Assembly (NCBI GenBank): GCA_002309295.1
Contig: DBXF01000067.1
Span: 5,272-48,523, forward strand
Origin: Bacteroidales bacterium UBA1219
GTDB taxonomy: Bacteria > Bacteroidota > Bacteroidia > Bacteroidales > P3
Direction: 5' to 3'
Length of the DNA stretch: 43,252 bases
Every line of letters starts with the position of its first letter. Position 1 is the first letter of the stretch. This document shows, one piece after another, positions 7,940-15,877 of this stretch. The translations under genes and the position numbers were made by a program. The notes beneath the pieces are model-generated. The model saw only the letters and a program-made list of their open reading frames with translations, ran no database searches and was not told where the DNA came from.

Positions 7940-9832
7940 ATGACCATACATGAAATTTTGAAGAAATATTGGGGCTACGACAAATTCAGACCTTTGCAGG
8001 AGGATATAATCACTTCCGTTTTAAATGGTTACGACACCTTGGCGCTACTTCCCACAGGAGGCGGAAAATCCATCTGTTTTCAAGTGCCTGCCATGGCGCT
8101 GGACGGCATCTGCGTTGTGGTTTCGCCGCTGATAGCGCTGATGAAAGACCAAGTGGTGCACCTTAAAGAAAAAGGCATCAAAGCCGAAGCCCTTGTTTCG
8201 GGGATAAGTGTGCGCGACACCGAACGTATTATCAACAACTGCCTTTACGGTGAGATGAAATTCCTATACGTTTCGCCCGAAAGGCTGAAAAACAGAGCCT
8301 TTTTGGAAGCCTTCAAGCAAATGAAAATCGGCCTTATCGCTGTTGACGAAGCACACTGCATATCGCAATGGGGCTACGATTTCCGTCCGCCTTACCTTGA
8401 AATTGCCAAAATACGTGCCTTCCATCCCAAAACGGTGATGATGGCCCTTACCGCCACGGCAACACCGGCAGTGGTGGCCGACATTCAGGACAAGCTGGCT
8501 TTTGGCAAGAAACGCAACGTTTTCCAAAAGAGTTTCTACCGCGACAACCTCACCTACATGGCTTTTTACGAGGAGGACAAATACGGACGTATGCTGCGGA
8601 TAATAGCGGCGGTGAGAGGCTCCGGAATTGTGTATGTGCGCAACCGCCGTCGCACGCAGGAGATTGCCGAATTCCTCACCTCGAAAGGGATACGTGCATC
8701 ATATTACCATGCCGGACTAAAGACTGAGGACCGCGATGCCCGGCAGAAAAAATGGATGGCGGGACAAACGCCGGTAATAGTGGCCACCAACGCTTTCGGC
8801 ATGGGCATAGACAAACCCGACGTGCGCTACGTGATACACCTCGACCTGCCCGACTCGCCCGAAGCATATTTCCAAGAGGCCGGACGCGGCGGACGCGACG
8901 AAAAACAGGCCTACGCCGTCATCCTTTACAACAATACCGACATAGAATCGCTGAAACAGAATTTTGTCTCTTCGTATCCCCCAATGCAGTACATACGCAA
9001 CGCCTACCGCGCCGTTTGCAACTACTATCGGATGCCCGAAGGGTCGGGACTTAACCAAAAATTCGATTTCGACCCAATTGCCATCTGCGACAACTATGGT
9101 TTTCAGGTAGTTCCCTTCTACAACGCACTGCGTTTTCTTGAAAAAGAAGGCCTGCTGATGATACCTGAAAGGCAGGAGACGACTTCGCATGTAAAAATAA
9201 TAGTCTCGAAAGAAGAGTTGTACCGCTTTCAAGTTGGGAACCCGCAGTTCGACGATTTGATTAAACTGATGCTCAGGATGTACGGCGGACTGTTTAGCAG
9301 TTACGTGGGCATAAGCGAAAAGGCCATTGCCCGCAAAATGTACCACGACGAAGAGTCCATTGTGTCGTTGCTGCGTAAATTACACAAATTGAACTACATA
9401 GATTATCAGGAAAAAGAGACCTGCCCACAGATTATCTTCACCTCTCCCTGCATCAACCCCAACGGTCTGTATATTAGTGACGCCAACTACAAAACCCTGA
9501 AAGAAAATGCGTTAGTACGCATTAACGCCATGATAGACTATGTGAAGGGCCACGAATACTGCCGAAGCAGCGCACTGCTCTACTATTTCGGAGAAAAAAA
9601 CAACATTCGCTGCGGTCGTTGCGATGTGTGTATTGCCAAAAACAAGGAGCAGGACAACGAAAAGCTGCAGATTACCATTAAGGAGATTCTGAACAACAAC
9701 CCAATGACAATAAAAACGCTCTGCTCGAAAATTCCGTCGCTCGACGAACGGACTATAACGGCGACAGTGCGTGAGATGATCGACTACAATATTATTGAAT
9801 GCGACGAGGATATGCGGCTGTCGTTGAAATAA
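7940..9832 (+). CDS. recQ: ATP-dependent DNA helicase RecQ
   Basis: A 3'-5' superfamily 2 helicase used in recombination and fork repair. In 630 residues it shows motif 0 (FRPLQEDII, 16-24), Walker A TGGGKS (39-44) and the motif II DEAH box near residue 135 (VDEAHCISQWGYDFRP, which includes the aromatic-rich loop). Also present are the TATATP motif, motif V/VI (ATNAFGMGIDKPDVRYVIH and QEAGRGGRD), and an RQC zinc-binding region ending CGRCDVC at about 558-564. The C-terminal part after residue 570 is a short helical region rather than a clear HRDC domain. It follows thiL by 31 bases and ends in a hairpin at 9843, so it closes the clpC run. Confidence 0.95.
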   Translation: MTIHEILKKYWGYDKFRPLQEDIITSVLNGYDTLALLPTGGGKSICFQVPAMALDGICVVVSPLIALMKDQVVHLKEKGIKAEALVSGISVRDTERIINNCLYGEMKFLYVSPERLKNRAFLEAFKQMKIGLIAVDEAHCISQWGYDFRPPYLEIAKIRAFHPKTVMMALTATATPAVVADIQDKLAFGKKRNVFQKSFYRDNLTYMAFYEEDKYGRMLRIIAAVRGSGIVYVRNRRRTQEIAEFLTSKGIRASYYHAGLKTEDRDARQKKWMAGQTPVIVATNAFGMGIDKPDVRYVIHLDLPDSPEAYFQEAGRGGRDEKQAYAVILYNNTDIESLKQNFVSSYPPMQYIRNAYRAVCNYYRMPEGSGLNQKFDFDPIAICDNYGFQVVPFYNALRFLEKEGLLMIPERQETTSHVKIIVSKEELYRFQVGNPQFDDLIKLMLRMYGGLFSSYVGISEKAIARKMYHDEESIVSLLRKLHKLNYIDYQEKETCPQIIFTSPCINPNGLYISDANYKTLKENALVRINAMIDYVKGHEYCRSSALLYYFGEKNNIRCGRCDVCIAKNKEQDNEKLQITIKEILNNNPMTIKTLCSKIPSLDERTITATVREMIDYNIIECDEDMRLSLK

Positions 9833-9842
9833 GGTGCAAAAA

Positions 9843-9870
9843 AAAGAGGCCCGAAAGCCTCTTTCTCTAA
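9843..9870 (+). terminator. Terminator after recQ
   Basis: AAAGAGGC (9843-9850) pairs with GCCTCTTT (9857-9864) around CCGAAA, 10 bases after the recQ stop. The T-run on the plus side is short, while the A-run before it could serve the opposite strand, so it may act in both directions. Confidence 0.7.
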
Positions 9871-10254
9871 TCCTTTCCGACGACGGACGTAGCGCCCGAC
9901 AATCTTTATCAGTTCAAATTGAGTGCAAATTTTGCAGTACGGGTATTCACCTGCTGCATGCATCCGGCATAAAGCAATATGGTGCGAATCGCCATTTTCG
10001 AAGGCTGGAGCCTTGCTCCTATTTTGCGTATTTTGTTTTTTGTGGTGCCGGATTGTTCCGTAAAGTTGTATTCATTTACCATAGGCAATGTTTTTTGTTT
10101 CTCAGTTCCGGTTTTATTGCCGGATTTTGATTTAAAAACTAATTATATCTTTTTTTATTGCATGGGTATGCATTTTTTTATTGTTAAAAATTGTTTTGCG
10201 ATGAAAAATAAGCCTTTGCACAAAAGGTATTTGACTAATAATCAATATATTCAC
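9871..10254. other. Gene-free convergent gap between recQ and the cardiolipin synthase
   Basis: About 385 bases with no gene I can support. Open frames here are short, cysteine- and phenylalanine-rich and lack any family pattern. The first half is of mixed composition with small hairpins, such as AAGGCTGGAGCCTT near 10000; the second half is AT-rich. No promoter of the local type and no terminator for the minus-strand gene were found. Confidence 0.5.
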
Positions 10255-11373
10255 TTACATCAAAAAACGTAGCGGGAAAAGTATCCACTCAATGGCACGG
10301 TCGAAACGGGAGCGCTTGCTCCACTCCTCGAAGTTGAAATCGATGCAGTGCAGCAGAGTGTTGTTGATGTGATTGACAAGCAACCCGACAATTTGGGAGT
10401 TGCGACCTATTAGAGCCAACTCGTGCTGGTGCTGGAAACTGCGGAAATCGAAATTGGCAGAGGAGATGGAGAACACCTCGCCGTCGACCATCAGGCACTT
10501 GGCGTGGAGATTGCCCGGAGTATAGAATTTCATCTCCACCCCGCTTTCGTGGAGGGAACCCAGAGTGTGGCGACGCACTATGTCGGCGGTTTGCACGTCG
10601 GATTTGAGAGGCGAAATAACAGTAACCTTGACTCCGCGCTCCACAGCAGCCGTAAGGGCTTTGCGCAAACGCGGGCTGGGCAGGAAATACGGTGTTTCTA
10701 TGATTACTTCGGATTTGGCATTGCCAATCATGTACTCGTACCTACGAGCCAGCCTCTGTCGGGCACGCGAGGGGATCTCCTGGATGATGGACATATTTCC
10801 GTAGTTGATGTCGCGTTTGAAACGCAGTTTGTCGAGGTCTAAGCGGTTGTATATGGCGTAGTTGTCGTTGAACACCTTTTGGAACAGTCGTGCCATCGGG
10901 TCGGCGATACGCAGGTTGAGCTCGCGCCACGACAGCGAGTAGGCCGTGATGTTGGCCGAGCCTATGTAGGCTATGTGGTTGTCGATGACAAGTATCTTGC
11001 GGTGGTCGCGGCGGTGGTTGTCGGAGATGAAGTTGAGGGTGATAATTAGCTTTTTGAAGAAACGCACCTCACCGCCGGCGTTGATAATAGGGTCGAAGAA
11101 ACTCTTTTTCTGACGTGTGCCCCAGGCGTCGACAAGTATGCGCACATTGACACCCTGCCGGGCTTTTTCGGCCAAGACACGCTTGAAACGTTCGCCCATG
11201 GAGTCGTCGTTGAAACGGAAAGTCTCGAGATAGATGTACTCTTTGGCGGCGGCGATATCCCTGAGCTGGTTGTTGTAAAGCTCAAGATTGTCGTCGAACA
11301 GCGAGACCTCGTCGAGGGTAACCTCGGTTCCAGTCACATACTTTTTCGGTTTCCTATTGGTTATTTTTTTCAT
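10255..11373 (-). CDS. Phospholipase-D-family cardiolipin synthase
   Basis: Probably joins two phosphatidylglycerols into cardiolipin at the inner membrane. The protein has two HKD motifs: HRKILVID in the first half, followed by YIGSANI, and HAKCLMVDG in the second, followed by ISSANFDFRSF. Together these form the two-part PLD active site. The N-terminal membrane helices of classical ClsA are absent, as in ClsB-like forms. The frame is open to 11481, but those 36 extra residues (MPHKKYTLFSFQSK...) are unlike the family. I therefore prefer the ATG at 11373 (MKKITNRKPKKYV); the ATG at 11394 is also possible. Other PLD-type phosphatidyltransferases cannot be excluded. Confidence 0.83.
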   Translation of the reverse strand: MKKITNRKPKKYVTGTEVTLDEVSLFDDNLELYNNQLRDIAAAKEYIYLETFRFNDDSMGERFKRVLAEKARQGVNVRILVDAWGTRQKKSFFDPIINAGGEVRFFKKLIITLNFISDNHRRDHRKILVIDNHIAYIGSANITAYSLSWRELNLRIADPMARLFQKVFNDNYAIYNRLDLDKLRFKRDINYGNMSIIQEIPSRARQRLARRYEYMIGNAKSEVIIETPYFLPSPRLRKALTAAVERGVKVTVISPLKSDVQTADIVRRHTLGSLHESGVEMKFYTPGNLHAKCLMVDGEVFSISSANFDFRSFQHQHELALIGRNSQIVGLLVNHINNTLLHCIDFNFEEWSKRSRFDRAIEWILFPLRFLM

Positions 11374-11482
11374 TACAATATAACGATAACGCATATGGCT
11401 TTGTTTTATTTTGTTGATATTCCGTTTTTTGCACATTATTTTACTTTGAAACGAAAAAAGCGTGTATTTTTTATGCGGCACA

Positions 11483-11516
11483 TTGCATAAAAAACAAAAA
11501 AAATAACGTACATTTG
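11483..11516 (+). promoter_or_regulatory. Probable promoter of the threonine dehydrogenase/epimerase gene
   Basis: TACATTTG at 11509-11516 fits the -7 box; TTG at 11483-11485 is 23 bases away, longer than the usual 19-20. The resulting leader would be about 70 bases. Confidence 0.4.
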
Positions 11517-11593
11517 CAATTGAAAAACGTAGGCCGAAAGGCTCGGTAAATTCATTTTAATAACTGTAGTTCAACAATTTAAACGTAACATAA

Positions 11594-12541
11594 ATGAAAA
11601 AAATACTTATCGTAGGAGCTGGCGGACAGATAGGCTCCGAACTCACACGCACATTGCGCGACATTTACGGCAACGACAACGTGGTATGCAGCGACCTGCG
11701 TCCTTTGAAGGGCGAGATTTACGAACGCGGTCCCATCGAACGCATCGACTCCACCCAAATTATGCAGATTGCAGAAGCTGTAAAGAAATACAACATCGAC
11801 ACTATCTACAACCTTGCCGCCATACTTTCGGCCACGGCAGAGCTCAACCCCATGCTGGGCTGGAACGTAGGCATCGGCAGCTTGGTTAACTGCCTCGAGG
11901 TGGCCCGCTTGTTCGGCTGCGCCGTGTTCACACCCAGTTCGATAGGTGCTTTCGGTCCCAGCACCCCTCACGACATGACTCCTCAGGACACTATACAGCG
12001 TCCCGCCACTATCTACGGTGTTACCAAAGTTACCGGCGAACTGCTCAGCGACTACTATTTCACACGTTTCGGCGTGGACACCCGTTCGGTGCGTTTCCCC
12101 GGACTTATTTCCAACCTGACACTGCCCGGCGGCGGTACCACCGACTACGCTGTGGAGATTTACTACGCTGCTGTGAAAGGCGAGAAATTCGTTTGCCCGC
12201 TCAAGAAAGGCACTTTCATGGATATGATGTACATGCCCGACGCCCTTAGCGCCATGATTGACATTATGGAAGCCGACCCCACGAAACTGGTTCACCGCAA
12301 CTCGTTCAACGTGACAGCTATGAGCTTCGACCCCGAAATCATATACAACGCCATCAAGAAATATGTTCCCAACTTTGAGATGGTTTACGAGCCCGAACCA
12401 ATCAAGCAGGCTATCGCCGACAGCTGGCCAAACTGCATGGACGACTCGTGCGCCCGCAAGGAATGGGGATGGAATCCTAAATACGACCTCGACAAGATGA
12501 CCGTCGATATGCTGGACACCCTCAAAAAGAAACTTCTGTAG
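11594..12541 (+). CDS. SDR-type L-threonine dehydrogenase / NAD-dependent epimerase
   Basis: Extended short-chain dehydrogenase of 315 residues. The NAD-binding Rossmann motif is GAGGQIG (residues 8-14), NLAAILSA follows the fourth strand, and the catalytic pair is in IYGVTKVTGELL (YxxxK) with the upstream SSIGAFGP serine. The closing part (MDMMYMPDALSAMIDIME, GWNPKYDLDKM) is the pattern I associate with the SDR L-threonine 3-dehydrogenases of Bacteroidota. These oxidise threonine to 2-amino-3-ketobutyrate and resemble UDP-galactose 4-epimerase. A sugar-nucleotide epimerase is the alternative. It is a single gene closed by a terminator at 12563. Confidence 0.8.
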   Translation: MKKILIVGAGGQIGSELTRTLRDIYGNDNVVCSDLRPLKGEIYERGPIERIDSTQIMQIAEAVKKYNIDTIYNLAAILSATAELNPMLGWNVGIGSLVNCLEVARLFGCAVFTPSSIGAFGPSTPHDMTPQDTIQRPATIYGVTKVTGELLSDYYFTRFGVDTRSVRFPGLISNLTLPGGGTTDYAVEIYYAAVKGEKFVCPLKKGTFMDMMYMPDALSAMIDIMEADPTKLVHRNSFNVTAMSFDPEIIYNAIKKYVPNFEMVYEPEPIKQAIADSWPNCMDDSCARKEWGWNPKYDLDKMTVDMLDTLKKKLL

Positions 12542-12562
12542 TATTACTCGGAAATAACAACT

Positions 12563-12595
12563 AAGACCGGCCCACATAGAGCCGGTCTTTTTTTT
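12563..12595 (+). terminator. Terminator of the threonine dehydrogenase/epimerase gene
   Basis: AAGACCGGC (12563-12571) pairs with GCCGGTCTT (12581-12589) and runs into a stretch of eight T. This is a clear rho-independent terminator. Confidence 0.9.
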
Positions 12596-12600
12596 GCCAT

Positions 12601-12636
12601 AAAAAAAACGGCATCATTGTGGAATGATGCCGTTTT
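12601..12636 (-). terminator. Terminator of the dcw operon (after ftsZ-1)
   Basis: A perfect 14-base stem, AAAACGGCATCATT (12605-12618) with AATGATGCCGTTTT (12623-12636), 4-base loop. On the minus strand it ends in a T-run, 18 bases beyond the ftsZ-1 stop. Confidence 0.9.
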
Positions 12637-12653
12637 ACTATTTATTGTTTTAT

Positions 12654-14336
12654 TCAGTCAACACTAGTAAAAACAAAGGAGTTGGGTGATAATTGGCCGT
12701 CCTTGCCAACTACGGTTTTATTAGCTTCGCTTTCCGCAGCATCGGGTGTCGAAGAGGTTTGGATTCCCTGACGAGCGAACGAAGGCACGTCCTCCATTTC
12801 GGTAAAACCGGCCTGAGTGCTATACTTTTCTTTCAAGTTTTTGATGTTGGCCATTCTCGAAAAAACGAGTTCCCGAGTTGCGTTACGCTGTTCCATGTCG
12901 GCGGGCGTTTCCACAACAGTCGGTGTTGGGGCCACGAATTCCTGTTGCGCTTGGGGGGCTACAGCCTCGGGCTGGCGCTGTGGTTGCTGCACTGCTACAG
13001 GTTCGGGCTGTTGCTGTTCCTGAAAGGGGGCCGATTCGTTTTTGCTGGTAACGGTGAAAATGGGATCTATAGCGGTTTCCTGCTGTGGCTTAGCCTGAAC
13101 TTCGGCAACGGGTTCCTCCATTACAGGCTCAGAATCAAGGAAATGTACCACGCGCGTCTCCTTTTCAGATTCGGCGGCAGCGCTTACGGGCTGCTGAACG
13201 GTAATGGTCTGTTGTTCTACCTTGGGATGCTGCACAAATTCGGGTGTAGGTTCAGGTGCTGCAGTTGTCTTTTGTTCGTCTAAACGATGAAAAGTTTTAC
13301 TGCTTCCGCCCTTTATTGATTCCCAATCAATAACCTTGGACGTTTCGGGTTTAGTAGGCTTGGCTTGGAAACCTGTGGCCACCAAAATCACTCTCAGGCT
13401 TTCGCCCAGAGAATCGTCGAAACCTATACCCATCTTCAAATTGGGTGAATTTTTGCAAGTGGTGGTTATCTTTTCGGTAATTTCTTCTATCTCGTCGTTG
13501 TCGGCCTCGTACTCCTGACTGCAGGTGATGTGAAGCAGGATTTTCTGAGAGTCGGTAATGTCGATATCGTTGAGCAGCGGCGAACGCATAGCCTCTTCAA
13601 CAGCTTCTATTGCTCGGTTTTCGCCGCTGGCGATGCCTGCACCCATAATTGCGGTGCCGCTCTTCGACATAACGCTGTTCACATCGCGCAAATCCACATC
13701 CATATACGAATTAACCGTTATCATCTCGGCCACGCTCTTTGCTGCAGTAAGCAACACGTCGTCGGCTTTGGCGAAACATTGGCTGAATTTAATACGTTCG
13801 CCTACAAACACTTTATTGTTGTCGATAATGATAATGGAATCTACTTTAGAACGCAACTGCTCCAGGCCTGCCTGTGCCTGTTCCAAACGTGCTTTGCCTT
13901 CGAAACGGAATGGCATAGTAACAATGGCCACCACGAGCACCTCGGGCATGTGCGGGTCGTTGGTTTCTATCTCTTTGGCTATCTCGGCAATAACGGGAGA
14001 GGCGCCTGTACCTGTGCCACCGCCCATACCTGCTGTAATAAAGAGCATTCTAGTGCCGGCAAGAGCTTCTTTGATACGGTCTTTGGCTTCCTGGGCATAC
14101 TCCATAGCCACTTCGGGTCTTCCGCCCGCGCCCAAGCCTTCGCCGAGTTGTAATTTTGATATTACAGGACTGCTCGACAAAGATTTGGAATCGGTGTTAC
14201 ATACAATAAAATCCACTCCTACAATACCTTGACGGCACATGTGATTGACAGCATTTACGCCGCCGCCGCCAACGCCGATAACTTTAATGTACGACGATTC
14301 TTCTTTTGGTGCTATAAAATTCATTGGTGGTGTCAT
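12654..14336 (-). CDS. ftsZ: Cell division protein FtsZ, long copy (FtsZ-1)
   Basis: Tubulin-like GTPase that forms the septal ring. Residues 1 to about 330 are a full FtsZ core: GVGGGGVNAVN (21-31), GGGTGTG (105-111) and the T7 loop MDVDLRDV (212-219), which keeps the two catalytic aspartates at 215 and 218. A very long, Q/P/E/A-rich linker of about 150-180 residues follows, then a conserved-looking tail that ends PNSFVFTSVD. The tail resembles the Bacteroidota C-terminal peptide that should bind FtsA. At 560 residues it is far longer than the usual 380-450. It is the last gene of the dcw cluster, 149 bases after the second ftsZ. Its N-terminus (FIAPK..SS..KVIGVG) matches that of the neighbour, which suggests duplication within this lineage. 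Confidence 0.95.
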   Translation of the reverse strand: MTPPMNFIAPKEESSYIKVIGVGGGGVNAVNHMCRQGIVGVDFIVCNTDSKSLSSSPVISKLQLGEGLGAGGRPEVAMEYAQEAKDRIKEALAGTRMLFITAGMGGGTGTGASPVIAEIAKEIETNDPHMPEVLVVAIVTMPFRFEGKARLEQAQAGLEQLRSKVDSIIIIDNNKVFVGERIKFSQCFAKADDVLLTAAKSVAEMITVNSYMDVDLRDVNSVMSKSGTAIMGAGIASGENRAIEAVEEAMRSPLLNDIDITDSQKILLHITCSQEYEADNDEIEEITEKITTTCKNSPNLKMGIGFDDSLGESLRVILVATGFQAKPTKPETSKVIDWESIKGGSSKTFHRLDEQKTTAAPEPTPEFVQHPKVEQQTITVQQPVSAAAESEKETRVVHFLDSEPVMEEPVAEVQAKPQQETAIDPIFTVTSKNESAPFQEQQQPEPVAVQQPQRQPEAVAPQAQQEFVAPTPTVVETPADMEQRNATRELVFSRMANIKNLKEKYSTQAGFTEMEDVPSFARQGIQTSSTPDAAESEANKTVVGKDGQLSPNSFVFTSVD

Positions 14337-14485
14337 ATATACCCTTGTATTTCAATGATTTAAATATTATTTACTATACACAAAATGTTTTGTAAATTTA
14401 CGACTATTTTTTTTGCCGTCAAACACTTTGCCAATCTTGTTTTCAACAGATTTTTGTTAGTTTTTGTTGATAACTGTTTTGGGGG

Positions 14486-15520
14486 TTAGTATATAGGCCA
14501 CGGATCACCTAACAAGCGGTCGTCTGAACCTGTTTCTGTAGGCTGTATATCCGTTGCCACAACGATTACCCGAATATTTTCGCCAAGTGTGTCGTCTTGT
14601 CCTATGCTCAACATCATCCTAGGTTGTTTTACACATACTCCATTGAAATATCTTTCAACTTGTGCCAACTCATCCATAATCATATCGTGCTCTTTACTAC
14701 TACTGAGATGCAAAAAAACAGCACGTGCTCCGGACATATCCGAAACTACGGTGAGCGGGTTTTGCAAGGCCTGTAGCATAGCGTCTATGGCGCGCGTTTC
14801 GCCTTTGGCCACACCAACGCCCATAAAGGTGTCGCCTCCATTACTCAGCAAACTCACTATATCGCGAAAATCGCAGTTTATCAACGGTAGGCAAGTCAGC
14901 GCTGCAGATAAGTTTTTAACCGGCGACGACATCAGTTCGTCCACTTTGTAGAAAAATTGGCTGAAAGGTACTTTTTCTTCGGCGTCCATCACTTTGTTGT
15001 TGTCGATAACCATAACGGCGTCGGCCACGGAACGCAGTTCGTCCAGCCCTCGCCGTGCCAGGGCCATGCGCTCCTTGCCTTCGAAATGGAACGGCATGGT
15101 AACCACGGCCACCACTAGCATCTCTGGAAAATGCTTATCCTCGGCGTTTATATCCCTGACTATCTTTGTTATTACAGGAACCGCTCCTGTGCCGGTGCCA
15201 CCACCCATTCCTGCCATAATGAAAAGTATCGTGGTTTTTTCGGTAAAGGCGGCTTTGATGGCTTCGGCGTTCTCGGTGGCGAGTTGTTTTGCCAAAACAG
15301 GATTTCCTCCTGTTCCCAAGCCTTCACCAATTAGTATTTTTGTTTCTGCCTGGCTATTTGCCAAAGATTTAGAATCGGTATCGCACACAATTAGGTCAAC
15401 ACCTTCTATGCCTTGACTGTGCAAATTGTTCACGGCGTTGATGCCGCAGTTGCCCACACCTATAACCTTAACGAAGGACGAAAGGTTTTTGGGTGCTATA
15501 AATTTTAAAATGTCTTCCAT
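14486..15520 (-). CDS. FtsZ paralogue, short tail-less copy (FtsZ-2)
   Basis: Second FtsZ in tandem with the long one. The 344 residues hold the whole core: GGGTGTG at 106-112, DNNKVMDAEEK, and the T7 loop INCDFRDI with both catalytic aspartates (217 and 220). Two things differ from normal FtsZ. The glycine-rich nucleotide loop GVGGGG is GVGNCG (21-26). The protein also stops about 14 residues after the core (ending LLGDPWPIY), so there is no linker and no FtsA-binding peptide. It may still polymerise, or modulate the long FtsZ from within a mixed filament; that is inference. It is the copy directly downstream of ftsA, after a 357-base gap. The reading frame is intact with no sign of decay. 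Confidence 0.9.
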   Translation of the reverse strand: MEDILKFIAPKNLSSFVKVIGVGNCGINAVNNLHSQGIEGVDLIVCDTDSKSLANSQAETKILIGEGLGTGGNPVLAKQLATENAEAIKAAFTEKTTILFIMAGMGGGTGTGAVPVITKIVRDINAEDKHFPEMLVVAVVTMPFHFEGKERMALARRGLDELRSVADAVMVIDNNKVMDAEEKVPFSQFFYKVDELMSSPVKNLSAALTCLPLINCDFRDIVSLLSNGGDTFMGVGVAKGETRAIDAMLQALQNPLTVVSDMSGARAVFLHLSSSKEHDMIMDELAQVERYFNGVCVKQPRMMLSIGQDDTLGENIRVIVVATDIQPTETGSDDRLLGDPWPIY

Positions 15521-15877
15521 TGTTGTCGTTTTTAATGATTTAATAATTTTGCTGTTGTCGTATGCCCCGTTTTACGACTGATAGTCGTAGAACATGACAT
15601 TATTTTAGGTTTTTCAGGCGTATTCGGCCTATGATGGATATTATTCTTTTTCAAACAATACCGTTATGGTAGCACAAACAGTCCGCGTGTTTTGTCCAAC
15701 GAGAACTCATTCGCGATAGTGCGCCTTGCTCCTACTACCGCTGCATATCCCCTGCCTTCACCGCTCTGCCGAAACCTCGGACGCTGGTTTCGGCAGAGTT
15801 TTCGAAGTACTGAAAATCAATATTTTATTAAAATATTGCTAATAACAATCTCTTTCCAAACAGATAAAGATCGGCTT
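15521..15877 (-). promoter_or_regulatory. Long intercistronic gap with two hairpins upstream of ftsZ-2
   Basis: The other dcw genes upstream are packed within about 30 bases, but 357 bases separate ftsA from ftsZ-2. The gap holds a perfect 13-base stem (15764-15776 with 15786-15798, 9-base loop) and a 7-base stem TACGACT-GAT-AGTCGTA at 15573-15589, about 50 bases before the start codon. On the transcribed (minus) strand neither is followed by a T-run, so they are not ordinary terminators of this operon. I see no consensus promoter. An mRNA processing or attenuation element is possible. Confidence 0.45.

Noticed and set aside
9834..10272. Two overlapping short plus-strand frames (98 and 97 codons) after recQ
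   Set aside because: Cys/Phe-rich, begin in or next to the recQ terminator, no recognisable protein features.
11579..12577. Open frame of 332 codons on the minus strand, opposite the threonine dehydrogenase/epimerase
   Set aside because: Histidine- and valine-rich shadow of a clear SDR gene; it also reads through the true start region. Not a gene.
14466..14474. TGTTGATAA (complement TTATCAACA), also at 29510-29518, resembling a DnaA box
   Set aside because: One base off the consensus, single copies in AT-rich gaps, no cluster and no origin context.
15651..15710. A 19-residue minus-strand mini-frame (MSSRWTKHADCLCYHNGIV) in the ftsA-ftsZ-2 gap, a possible leader peptide
   Set aside because: Nothing supports translation: no run of one amino acid, and no terminator/antiterminator pair next to it. 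Length is within chance.
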